The translations under genes were made by a program, and so were the position numbers. Under the pieces are notes generated by a model that was not told the DNA's origin, made no database searches, and saw only the letters and a program-made list of their open reading frames with translations. From Hansfordia pulvinata (Eukaryota > Ascomycota > Sordariomycetes > Xylariales): 64,000 nucleotides of DNA. Location: positions 123,975-187,974 of the forward strand of contig BJKQ01000026.1 in assembly GCA_006538405.1 (NCBI GenBank), in the 5' to 3' direction. Below, piece by piece: positions 37,001 through 45,601 of this stretch; the first letter of the stretch is position 1, and every line of letters begins with the position of its first letter.

Positions 37001-37877
37001 CATTCGCTAGTGGATAGATGGGCATATGTGGAGGATCCCTGCCTGGCTGCAAATCAATAGCATGATCAGCCCCTTTATGCGAAGGGAGCTTAGCAGCGCT
37101 GTCCATATTGAAGAACTCCTCAAACTCCTGAAGACAGGCAGGAATGGGCTCGATTTCCCCACGATTCTGGCCCGTAGAGATGTCTGCTATCTCTACTGGC
37201 AGATCAGAGTCCACCTGCATCACTGCGTAACAGCAAGTGCTCTCATTTCGAGTCCGTCGGAATTTCCGGCGTGGCTCTAATATAAATCTAGTCGAGTCAT
37301 ACTCGAACCACCAGTGACCCGTGCTTGGTTGCAACGTGATTCGCTCCTGAGCCATAGTACCGTTAGATAGGAGCAACGGGCTACCAGACAATCTGGGGTC
37401 CCGGTCAACTGCTAGACAAGGAACCTGTAGAGTTCGCTCAGTCCCTCTGCTGTCTTGAAGTGTCACCGTCACCCAGTAGGATCCATGGGTTTCGATAGGC
37501 ATTCGTGCCACATCCGTGAGGGATATGGGCTTCATTGGGGCCCGATTCAATTTGTATTGGGCTGCAAAGTCTGAACTAATCAAATTGACCTCTGAGCAGG
37601 TATCCAAGTCCACATGTGTGCTCAGCTCTGGAGCTCCCTTACAAGGTGGCCGCACCAAGCAGGGCACATGAAACCGCATGGGCAGATCCATGAATTGATG
37701 TGGACTAGGGGCAGAACACATGGAGGCCTGTACTACCCCTCCACTCATTTTCCCGGCTGATTCGCAGGGTTTCCGGGTGGGTTCCCATCCTTTTCCTGCT
37801 CTGCCTTCAGCTTGCGGCATTCTGGTTTGATGTGACCTTTCTTGCCACAGTGGTAGCAAGTAACACCCTTCTTCCAA
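34041..37877 (-). CDS. pol: Pol polyprotein (PR-RT-RNase H-integrase-chromodomain)
   Basis: 1278 codons open; the first 43 or so overlap gag in another frame and are not made as such. Motifs in order: protease DTCS at 92-95 (instead of DTGS/DSGS), RT core with LCVDYRGLN (334-342) and catalytic YLDD (434-437), RNase H with ETDAS (588-592) and QEMLA (631-635), integrase HHCC finger (H837, H844, C874, C877), and integrase catalytic D907, D971, E1007 with exact D-35-E spacing. The GPF-type segment KYIGPFRI follows at 1141-1148. The chromodomain is at about 1198-1247 (WEVEDVTGYR ... YYKVKWAGWPHEYDQW) and has the aromatic residues of methyl-lysine readers. Translation is expected as Gag-Pol through the -1 site at 37748-37754; an overlapping ATGA also allows reinitiation. 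A chromodomain of this kind directs integration to H3K9-methylated chromatin in known chromoviruses. Confidence 0.97.
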   Translation of the reverse strand: MEEGCYLLPLWQERSHQTRMPQAEGRAGKGWEPTRKPCESAGKMSGGVVQASMCSAPSPHQFMDLPMRFHVPCLVRPPCKGAPELSTHVDLDTCSEVNLISSDFAAQYKLNRAPMKPISLTDVARMPIETHGSYWVTVTLQDSRGTERTLQVPCLAVDRDPRLSGSPLLLSNGTMAQERITLQPSTGHWWFEYDSTRFILEPRRKFRRTRNESTCCYAVMQVDSDLPVEIADISTGQNRGEIEPIPACLQEFEEFFNMDSAAKLPSHKGADHAIDLQPGRDPPHMPIYPLANDELQELRKFIEKMQSTGKIRPSKSPAGAPILFVPKHDGTLRLCVDYRGLNGVTIKNRYTLPLISELLDRVSGARVFSKLDLKDAYYRIRIRQGDEWKTAFRTRYGHYEFLVMPMGLSNAPATFQAYINEVLKDQLDSVCVVYLDDILIYSRDNETHAKHLRTVIQALLNAGLYAKPSKCQFFKESLEFLGYVISAKGISMDPARVDTITHWPLPKSQHDIQVFIGFVNFYRRFIDGFSRIASPLTDCLKKSESPPKPEGDGFLDAPARKAFSSLVQAFGEAPLLLHFDPEKHIRVETDASGSGMSGILSQPDEGGRWHPVAFWSRKLSGAESRYTVGDQEMLAIVSSFKHWRHYLQGSKFPTEVLSDHDNLRTFMKSARLNGRQARWLLFLSPFDFEIKHQPGKRNPADPPSRRPDYQGDKPDNLELLPTMEQKLRVENDDAGGQPVDPSAYAVTASRAYKVQAVTRSRARDAAKQDTPYMEEPSAALEELLVWAQGKDAECIRIRERIDAHPDWTVQGPLLCYKGKIFVPAEDSIKHQLLQMHHDDPLAGHFGANRTLELISRKFYWPLQEAEVRAYIKQCEICMGSKAKRHRPYGELQSLPIPDAPMQELSMDFITGLPEAWHQGQWVNSILVLVDRFSKLCMFWAVSDTITAGELAALLHTEVYCKFGSPKGILTDRGSLFTSQYWSDLCYHSCIKRRHSTAFHAQTDGQTERMNATLETYLRCFVQGQMECWPTLLADAYFAINNSTNASTKQSPFQTLYGWQPSLPGAEHIAREGEGMPVPAVEDRLEKLANLRRTLQEEWHKAVERQQKYYNRKHQPLQLQKGQLVALSTANFRMKYKKILPKYIGPFRILEPVGRMAYRLALPSKYSRIHDVFPVQYLEPWTARTHDPLPMPDLDDEDEWEVEDVTGYRASEGMNYYKVKWAGWPHEYDQWVHEDDMQNAKQAITKFLKSTRAKRSSIDGISKKTPRSKGPKRPRNPSY

Positions 37878-39046
37878 TCGGCAGGCTTCTGCTTCTTGGC
37901 ATTAGGGTCGTCTGGCTTTGGATCATCATCATCTTTGCGTTTCTTTTGCTGATTTTTGCCATCAGCGTTACCGGGTGTGTTTCGGGAGTTCTTCGACGAC
38001 GTATCGTCTCCATATTGAGAGGTCTTCTTAGTAGACTTCTTCTCCTCCGTACTCAACAATTCCCAGCGCTGGGCAGCAAGCTCCACCATCGTTGTACGCT
38101 TAGTGGGCAGCTCAGTTGTATGGCTAAGAATGCTGTCTCGCAATGTAGGGAGTAACTTCCCCAAGAACAACAAGGCCCGTTCCCGATCAGTGTGGAACCC
38201 AAGCTGGTACTCCAGCTCAGCCAAATACTGGTCGAATCGACGGGGATCCTGACCCGAACGCTGGGCGGCTTGCTCCCGTTGCGTATTCAGAGCCACCTGC
38301 TCGTAAGCAGAGTGTCTGATAATGGACTTAGTCCATTTCACAAATTCTTGCCAGCTTCCCTCAAGGGCATGCAGCTCTTTTCGGGACAACGTCTTGCAGT
38401 GAGTCCGGTACAAGCCTTTGCAGGTCTTGTCCAGCTTTCCATAGCCAAAGATGACCTTCTCCCTACCGTTTCGTATGCGTTTCGAGGAAGCCCGGAAGAC
38501 GGTCTCACAATCAGCCCGCCAAGCATCCCACTGGGAGAAAGTAAACTTTGTGCTAAGCGCCTCGATACTGTCTGCATTGGCGTAGCGGCCCATGTCCGAG
38601 GGGCCTGCAGATTTGGGCGGCCTAGCATGTGAGTCTTCCTCTGAATTTGAGTTTGACTCCGGGGAGGGGGTTCCCCGCTCTTGAGAATCGCCTCTATTCC
38701 GGGGGCGATTCGACTCCGAGCGCTGCTCGAGTCCCTCGCGTCTCAATCGATGACGCGGTTGCTGCTGGTTTGAGTTTCGTACCCCGCTGCGTGCCGGGTT
38801 AGAGATCTCCAGCTCTCGCAATCTCTCTTGGATGTCATCCGCATTCATCAGCACATCATCCAGTCGTCTTCGCAGTCGTCTCTCCTCTGCTCGTGAAGGA
38901 GACAGGTCGTCGTCCTGGTCCTCTTGGGAATCATTCCCATCTCGTGGGGGTGACGGCTGCTGTTCGTCGGCGATCTGGGGTGGATCGGCTGGCTGAGTAT
39001 GGGATGATCCCTCTCCAACATCGTCGTTCTCGGCGGTAGAAGCCAT
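37745..39046 (-). CDS. gag: Gag polyprotein (433 aa)
   Basis: ATG at 39044-39046, 34 bp inside the 5' LTR. The N-terminal 150 residues are acidic and disordered (ENDDVGEGSSHTQPADPP, then an Arg/Glu-rich segment that could be a coiled coil). The central capsid-like region (TFSQWDAWRADCETVFRAS to about residue 340) resembles the retrotransposon gag domain. The C-terminus has one zinc knuckle, CYHCGKKGHIKPEC (397-410, C-x2-C-x4-H-x4-C), for RNA binding. It ends in a Gly/Asn/Pro tail at a TGA that lies directly after the slippery heptamer. It forms the particle that packages element RNA in the cytoplasm. Confidence 0.95.
   Translation of the reverse strand: MASTAENDDVGEGSSHTQPADPPQIADEQQPSPPRDGNDSQEDQDDDLSPSRAEERRLRRRLDDVLMNADDIQERLRELEISNPARSGVRNSNQQQPRHRLRREGLEQRSESNRPRNRGDSQERGTPSPESNSNSEEDSHARPPKSAGPSDMGRYANADSIEALSTKFTFSQWDAWRADCETVFRASSKRIRNGREKVIFGYGKLDKTCKGLYRTHCKTLSRKELHALEGSWQEFVKWTKSIIRHSAYEQVALNTQREQAAQRSGQDPRRFDQYLAELEYQLGFHTDRERALLFLGKLLPTLRDSILSHTTELPTKRTTMVELAAQRWELLSTEEKKSTKKTSQYGDDTSSKNSRNTPGNADGKNQQKKRKDDDDPKPDDPNAKKQKPADWKKGVTCYHCGKKGHIKPECRKLKAEQEKDGNPPGNPANQPGK
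37748..37754 (-). other. -1 ribosomal frameshift site GGGAAAA
   Basis: In the gag frame the codons are CCG GGA AAA TGA, giving the heptamer G GGA AAA (X XXY YYZ) immediately before the gag stop. A shift of -1 continues as GGG AAA ATG AGT into the pol frame. The stop codon itself can act as the pause. ATGA also lets a terminating ribosome restart at the overlapping ATG. Confidence 0.85.
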
Positions 39047-39067
39047 TGCTCCAGGTGATCAGAAAGG

Positions 39068-39076
39068 AAGGTTCAG
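39068..39076 (-). other. candidate self-priming primer-binding site
   Basis: Just inside the 5' LTR the element reads CTGAACCTT, the exact complement of AAGGTTCAG within the LTR (39152-39160). There is no TGG that would pair with a tRNA CCA end. This fits Tf1-type priming, in which the 5' end of the element RNA folds back; the RNA would then begin at AAGGTTCAG. The pairing is still present in the RIP relic after symmetrical mutation. Confidence 0.6.
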
Positions 39077-39079
39077 AAT

Positions 39080-39263
39080 TATCACAAGTAGGAGACACGA
39101 TCAGGTAGAGCAGTGTTGAAGAGGTAGTATAGGGTATGTAACAGATAAGAACTGAACCTTGGACCTCCACGTCTAGTGGGAGATCCGAGGGGTATTCATA
39201 GGGAGTTCGTGCTGGTCTCGTACAGGAATGCACTAAGCCAGGCTAGGACTTCTCCCTGTGACA
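39080..39263 (-). repeat. 5' LTR
   Basis: 184 bp, identical to 32025-32208 and followed by TTATA. If the RNA starts at 39160, U3 is about 104 bp. No clear TATA box is seen in U3. Confidence 0.96.
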
Positions 39264-40040
39264 TTATACTTAATATTTATATAATATATAAGTATAAATA
39301 TACGTGTCGTTAATAACACCGATATACCCTTTAAACTCTTTTACTTATTAATAAATCTTTAACTCGTAATTTAATTAATTATCCTTTAATATTCTTATAA
39401 ACGCTTTATATAAAGGAGTTATACACTTTAATACTTTATAAAATATAAGGCGGACACTTATTTATATAAGGTTAAAACGGTTATTAATATCCTTTTAAAC
39501 CTTAATATATTTAAAAGTATATAAAAAAATTATTAATTATATTAATATTAATAACCGTTACGTGCCTTTAAAGCTTATATTAACCTTTAATTAATTTGTA
39601 AGCCTTTAAAATAACACTTATAAAAGCCGTGTAATTAAAATTATCCTTTTTTTATTATTATTTAATAGCTTAATAATAATATAAATAATATAAAAGTTAT
39701 TATCACGTTAATAAGCTTATAAAGGGCCTTTTTTACATGTTTAACCCCTTTTCCGGCGTTTATATCACTTTATAACGTTATGATTATCGCTTTTATTCTT
39801 ATTATCGTTTTAAGTTAAAATAAAAGGTATATTATCTTATTAATATAATAAATTTAACTTTTTACCTTATATAAATAATATATAAAATAAAAGACTTCAC
39901 TTTAATAATAAGAAATCGATTCTTATATTATTATATATAATAATATAAGAAATGGCTTAAAATCTCCACTTTATAAGTAAAAAACGTAATACTATGCCTT
40001 TTTAATAATCCTTATTAACGGACTATATCTTAAGACTTTA
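39264..40040. repeat. AT-rich, RIP-mutated block (right part of the split block)
   Basis: Begins with the TTATA duplication. Closed frames and CpA/TpG depletion continue to about 40040, where GC-balanced DNA begins. Confidence 0.75.
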
Positions 40041-41400
40041 TATAAAACCTCTTCGACTTGCATAAGCGTAGATCACGCCTTTTCAGGCCTAAGAATGCTC
40101 GACGGCGTTAAAATTAGCTGCTTAGCAGTTGAAAGGGGCAATTTAAAGAGAAGATCGCACTTAGCATTTCCTGCGTTTACCGTGCTTTTGCAACTCATTA
40201 TCTGGCCCTCAGACTTTAAGCCCTTCCGCCCTCAGTACGAGTAAACCTTGCATGACAGCTGGATGCGCGCCACAGGAAATAAACCCGATGATTTGATCGC
40301 AGTTCGTGCCGTTCTAAGCGTCTCGTGGAGAATTTGGAGTTGTAAAGAAGAGCATTAGGCGAGGGAGGGCATACTCGTACTCGCTCGTATGTGCAGGTGG
40401 TGATGCTCGTCCTGTTGACCTTGAGTGCGTCAGTACCTGGGATTTCCGGGTCTCTTGCCCTAAGTACCTCAATACCTGCGTTTTGCGGGTCGTCCGCCTT
40501 AAGCATCTCAGTACCTCACTTTGAGCCTCAAACGGAGAAGGAGGGCCCACTCCGTACGTCCAACGCCCGACCGGGCACGCAGCAGCTTATTTTGTTAGAT
40601 GGGAATAGCTTCACTTGTTCGAGTAACTTGTCAAGCCCAGCCTGCATGCTTATTATGTGCCGCGGGATGCAATAAAGCACACACTTCGTGGTGACTCCCG
40701 GCGTTGAACACTTCAATCAACCAATCAACCACCCAATCTCAACACCTCACCTGCAGCTTGCTAAGAGCCCTGGATACTTGTTGGCATGGACTTCCTCGGC
40801 CCCTTGCAGCCACAGCCCCACCAAGGCCGCGCCAACATACCAGCTGCACCCGCGATGATGGTGGTGATGGTGGTACCTAGTGGTGGCGGATCACATGGCA
40901 TCGCATTACGGCATCGCATTACGACATCGTGGGCGGTGACGGTTGCGATGCGGCACGACGGAGGCCAAGGCCCAAACAGGCAGGGACGTGGGCAGCGGCA
41001 GATGGCGGCTGCCAACTTTCGGAAGAGGTACTGAAGTACTTCCAAGGCTGTCCCTGGCGACGCGCGACGCCTCACGGGACGCCTCTGGCACACTGCAGCC
41101 GTTTGCGGCACGCAAGGATGTATCCGGGGTTGTTTGTTCACTGTGCCAAGTTGCCTCGCCACCTTGCTTGCACTCCAGCTCCCTTGACAAGATCAGCAGG
41201 CTAACGCTGATGGCTGCCGCGGCGCCTTGTAAGCACAGCCATCGCCAGCATGGACGTACATCCCTGGACCAGCGGTCGGCACTCGATTCTCAGCGTTGAT
41301 TTGTTGTCGCCTTGATCTGGCCTGCTCGACTCAACTCGGCTCGACTCGATCGAGCTTACCTTGCGCCGTGGGATTCTTGTTCCTGAGCTGCACGGCGCAA
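40041..41400. other. gene-free GC-balanced stretch upstream of the 782-aa gene
   Basis: No supportable gene. It contains a 39-bp minisatellite (40419-40525), trinucleotide-like GGTGAT runs (40855-40890), a duplicated GGCATCGCATTAC (40897-40924), and CTCGACT-type repeats (41327-41356). The promoter and leader of the gene at 41401 should lie in its last few hundred bases. Confidence 0.55.
40419..40525. repeat. 39-bp minisatellite, two full copies and a partial third
   Basis: Units begin CCTTGAGTGCGTCAGTACCT (40419), CCCTAAGTACCTCAATACCT (40458) and CCTTAAGCATCTCAGTACCT (40497), a regular 39-bp period. Confidence 0.85.
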
Positions 41401-41500
41401 ATGCGCGCCCTGCGGTCCACTCAATATCGTCGTCGCTCTGCCGATGCCCAGCTTCAGATGCAAATCAGACACGACTCGGAACAGTCCCCGACCAACTCGA

Positions 41501-41562
<62 letters not shown>

Positions 41563-43749
41563 TACGCCGCGTGTCAAGGCTATATGGACGATCACTCTCC
41601 TCACGGGAAGCCTCAGTTTGGCGCCAACGACTCTGAGTTCGACAGAAGAGGCTCCCCTCCTTACCAGCATGAACAGATCAACACTCGGTCTCGAACCACG
41701 GGCGATTTGTCGCACGAGACCAACAGTTCAAGCCTCGCGGACGAGGAGACGGCTCAGCATATCCACGTCCGGCAAGCAAGCCCCTGCAGCGATGACGACG
41801 ACGAGGACAACAACAACCACCACGGCTACACATCTAGTCAACAGGCCGTGAGGACGACCATCCAACTCCCCCAGGATATCTCGGCGCCCTTCTCCCCAGC
41901 GTGGTCAAGTTCCGTCTCCGGAGCCTCGGACTGGCGTTCGAGTGACGCTGAGGGCTCGGATTCTGTTGCTCGATCCAACTCTGCCCGCTCGAGCCGGCAA
42001 GGAGACTCGGACAGCCAACCCGCCCAGAAAGCGCGCTTGACCAGCATCCAGTTCGCGGTTCAAATCCCCGCGTCTACTGGGCGTGGCTATGGCGGAGGCG
42101 GCGGCGACCAAGTCGTCCGTCAGGCGTTTGAGATCTGCGTGCACTCGTCATGGGAGCCCGTGCCCGAGGGAGTTCGGTTGCATTTCCGCCGCGGTCGGTG
42201 CATCAGCTGGTCAAACCGCCCACACCGCCGCCTGCATATGCTCGAGATGGACAACCTCATCGTGCGTGATCGTGCGTGGTGGCGAGGAAGAGGAGGAGAG
42301 GGAGAAGAGTGGGAGGGCGGCAGCAGATTCTTTCCCAGACCACTTAATGTGTACCTGTCCCACATGATGAACGCCCGCCACTCTTTCGTCTCCAAGCTGG
42401 TCATGTGCTTGGTCCTCCTCTGGGGGATTGTCTTCTTTGCGACGCGACTCTCGCCGTCGATGCCAGGTCACCTCCGAGGGCTTTGCCCCGCTTGGAATAC
42501 CACAGCCAGCCGCATAGGCATGCCTCAACATGACCATGCGTCGTGTCCCAGTCGGCCGTTCCACGACTACTTCAACAATGTTACCGCGCATGTGATTGAC
42601 AACCTTCTCTCAGCGCAGCCGATAATCCCTGTCTCTTCCTCCGACCTGGTGACCGAGGACGGCCAAGCAGTAAAAACAGCAGCTCCGGTCAACCAGTCAT
42701 TATACCTGGTGATAGACAGGCTCGAGAAGGACCTGCGAGAAATTGCCAGCGAGTGCCGCTGGATTGCCAAGCTGGCAGGCCGGGGCGACATCGAGGACAC
42801 CTGCTACCGCGTGCAAAACAAGGTATGGTACGTTGAGCAGTCGATTAGCGATACTGCCGAGCTGATCGAAGTGGCCTTTTATGCCGGCGAGAACAACATC
42901 CACGGGCGTGGTGGTCGCTTGATAAGCACCATCAACTATATTTACTGGCACTTGGACTACAGTCTGACCGACATCGAGGCCAAGATCACGGCCGGGAACC
43001 TGCCCCCCCACCCCCACCGGAGCCGAGCACCTATCGAGCAGGATTACCCGGAAGGCGTGTTGCGGTACAACGCGACGGCAAGGGCCATTGCCGGCGCATT
43101 CCACTCCGACATCGAGTCGAGGCCCTTCATGGCGCGGTGGATCTCGGCGCACAGCAAGCTCCTCCACGACACGCGGCTTGTGAAGGAGCGGCTGGCGGAC
43201 TTGATAGCCGAAGCAGATTGGGTGGTCGACTCGTTGACGTATCTCCTGGAGACCAAGTCGTACTTGAAGTGGCTGGATCAGGCCGGGCCCGCCGGAGCCA
43301 AGCAGCACGCAGCCAAGCAGCCGCTGATACAAAATTACTGGTCTGCGCACAAGCCATCCATGCAGGCGGCGCTCGAGTGGACCGAAAAGGCAGTGCCATT
43401 GCTGGAGGAGAATGTCGGGCTTCTGCGCGCGCTGAAGCGAGCCACGGGGTCCATGTACGACAAGTCGAACCAGCCGCCCATCGTCATCGGCGCAGCCGGC
43501 GGGGGGTGGCAGGCCTGGATGGCGAGGGTGGCCGACTTCTGCTCCGACGAAGCCAACGAGTTTTGCGCGTTCCCCGACCTCTGGGAGATGCGGTGGCAGG
43601 TAGAGCGGGTTGGGGACGATATCCGGGGCAGGCTCGCCACAGCCCGCGAGGACTTCATCAGGGCTTTCAAGTGCCACTCGAGGCTTTGCACCGAGCCGGG
43701 GGACCGGGATCTGGCCGGAGACCGCAAGCTCGACCCGGCGAGGGCGTAG
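41401..43749 (+). CDS. single-pass membrane protein with poly-Asp tract and helical ectodomain (782 aa)
   Basis: The frame is open further upstream, but the first ATG is at 41401, giving 782 residues. Residues 1-290 are acidic and Ser-rich, with a run of about 19 Asp encoded by a (GAC)n repeat (41501-41560). One membrane segment follows near residues 331-350 (KLVMCLVLLWGIVFFATRL). The C-terminal 430 residues are helix-rich and carry several N-glycosylation sequons (NTT, NVT, NQS, NAT), suggesting type II topology with a luminal or extracellular C-terminus. The segment RLEKDLREIASECRWIAKLA starts a long coiled-coil-like region with paired cysteines. No family is recognised. The gene at 53522-55188 has the same order: disordered part, one membrane segment, helical part. 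A purine-rich stretch at 42265-42342 could hide an unspliced intron, but the frame stays open through it. Confidence 0.75.
41501..41560 (+). repeat. (GAC)n microsatellite coding for poly-Asp
   Basis: About 20 uninterrupted GAC units in frame within the 782-aa gene. Length variation would change the acidic run without shifting the frame. Confidence 0.95.
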
Positions 43750-44820
43750 ACTGTCGCTAGTGACGGCTTTCTGTATGTATTCTAATGACTGAACAAGGCT
43801 TTTATTTTCTTTGTAATGGGGATGGGGCTATGATCCCTCCCATCATCTATCTGTACGTAGTGTAGGACAAGAGCGACACTGTTGGACTGCTTTGCGCACT
43901 GTCGGTTATCTGAGCCACAGACGAGTAACTCAAGCTCTGGTCGAGGTACTCCGGCTCAGATCGCGGCGGTAGCTGTACACCGAGACGCAGCTATGTGTGC
44001 ACAACGCTTCAGAAGAAAGAGATGAGCCCAGTCGGCCCCTCTTCCGTGGGCGCCTCTTGGAACGCGCCTAATTTCGGCTTCCCCAGAGCTCTTTGTACAA
44101 TCTGCCGTTTGCTCTTGCGGGCACATTTTCTTGGTCAGCCGATGCAAACGCACACCACGGCAGTCATTGGTCGGGCGTCCCGTCTAAGCATGTCCGGGAT
44201 ACCTCGCCCTCGCGTCAACACACAGTAATATAGTGCCTGCACTGGTGGCCGCGGCCGGGGCGTCCTTGTCCTAATGGCTCCTCGCAAACGAGAGCGCAGC
44301 ACGACGGAAAGGTATCGGCGCACGTCCGTCCACCGCAAGTTAGACACGGCGGTGGGTTAGAGCCACTGGCTGAAGCTCAATCACAGCACAATGCGGTGGA
44401 CGAGGAATACCGAGAAGACGGGCGTCCGCATTTTGCGTGATGGCGGCCTGCTGCCCCTCATATTTCCATTTTCCACTTGGTAGTTCAAGGGCTTTAAGCT
44501 GGCCGGTCGTGTTTACCAGAGTGAGGCAACTGCAATGCCTCCATCCCCCTCGACGTATCAAGTGTATAGAGCACCGCAGAAGCCTCCTTAAATATAACAA
44601 GTTAAATAGAGAGGAACGTCTCCTGTCAACCGTTCTATGCTCTGTACAGCCCCGTCAGTCATCGTCACTAGACCACGCACGCCTTTTCATTGACGGGACA
44701 AAAGGGCATAGACGTGGCGGCAAGGAATGTTGTGTAAGTATCAAGAGAGCCTGTACCCTGCGATAAGAGACCCGAGCAATGCTTCTCTCCACCGAAGACC
44801 GCCGAGTCTGGAACATTTCG
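43750..44820. other. intergenic stretch between convergent genes
   Basis: The 782-aa gene (plus) and the polyQ gene (minus) converge here, so both 3' ends lie in this region. Only short unsupported frames are present. No RNA gene or repeat of note was seen. Confidence 0.55.
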
Positions 44821-45162
44821 TTAGATGTTCACACCTCCGTCACCACCACAGCCTTCGTCCCCCGAGACTTGGTGTTCTCTCCGTCTTTCCGAAGCCTGAG
44901 AGCAGCGGCCAAGGCGCTTCTCGACCCCAGCGGCCGCAGCGGCCGAGTTGAAGTAGATCTTGCGAAGCTCGAAATCGCACTGAGCCGCGGCGGTGAGATG
45001 CTGGTGCTGCGTCCGGATCAGGTCCTGGATCTTCTCACGCGTCTGCTGGTCGTGTTTGATCGGCGGGGGAGCCACGACGGCTGATGGGGAAGTGGAATCT
45101 GGTTGAGTTATATCTAATAGCTCGGGCGTACGTTTGTCAGTACCAAAAAGTAGACCTAGACC

Positions 45163-45225
<63 letters not shown>

Positions 45226-45601
45226 TTGTTGCATGTAGTGTTATAAAGTGCTCACCATCACGCCAGCCTCGTCTGGCGTCCCAATCGCGCATCTTCTCCT
45301 CGGCGCGGGCACGGGCGGCCACGGAGACGTTGCTAAAACGGGTGCTCAGTTCGGAATCGAGACGACGCGGGTCGTCACCCCGTTGAGAGTCGGGTTCGGG
45401 CACTCTCGCGATTGGTGGTGCACCATGCTGCTGCTGCTGCTGCTGCTGCTCACGCGCCCGCCTCCTCTCCAAGTGTCGAGCGTAGGCGGCAGACTTGAAA
45501 GGGTCGGGGTTCCGGATGCCCCCTTCGCCGCGAATGAACGTGCTCTCTGTGGCTCCGAGAGAGCTTTCAGGGTCGTTTGTTGAGGCTGTGCTGGAAAACA
45601 T
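44821..45601 (-). CDS. polyQ hypothetical protein, two exons (212 aa)
   Basis: Exon 1 is 45601-45256, from an ATG with AAAACATG context on its strand reversed. The intron is 45255-45114 (142 bp; GTGAGC donor, CTGAC branch, CTATTAG acceptor) and exon 2 is 45113-44821. Splicing is in phase 1 and gives exactly 213 codons. Features: KSAAYARHLERRRA followed by a Gln run encoded by a (CAG)n repeat (45427-45450), a charged helix (SVAARARAEEKMRDWDARRG), and a C-terminal helical part (QQTREKIQDLIRTQHQHL) with an Ala run. The helices could form a coiled coil. No signal peptide or membrane segment is seen. Family unknown. The intron contains a long (CT)n tract. Confidence 0.7.
45163..45220 (-). repeat. 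(CT)n microsatellite inside the intron
   Basis: About 29 CT units (coding-strand view) between the donor and the branch point of the 212-aa gene. Such a tract can mimic a polypyrimidine tract. It makes this intron longer than the 50-70 bp usual here. Confidence 0.95.

Larger units (their letters stand above)
32025..39263 (-). mobile_element. intact Ty3/Gypsy chromodomain retrotransposon (chromovirus) with antisense accessory gene
   Basis: This 7239-bp element has 184-bp terminal repeats that read identical, flanked by the perfect 5-bp duplication TTATA (32020-32024 and 39264-39268). On the minus strand the order is 5' LTR, primer site, gag, pol (PR-RT-RH-IN-chromodomain), a non-gag-pol segment, polypurine tract and 3' LTR; PR to IN in this order with a terminal chromodomain defines a chromovirus. 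The termini read TGTCAC...GTGATA on the element's own strand, a slight departure from TG...CA. The element is GC-balanced and unmutated although it lies in RIP-mutated DNA, so it arrived after the last RIP of this locus. Identical LTRs and open gag and pol mean it may still be able to move. A second plus-strand transcription unit occupies 32.4-33.9 kb. Confidence 0.96.

Noticed and set aside
42700..43677. A 325-codon minus-strand frame
   Set aside because: Antisense to the 782-aa gene, with no independent motifs. The plus-strand protein has a membrane segment and sequons that make sense.
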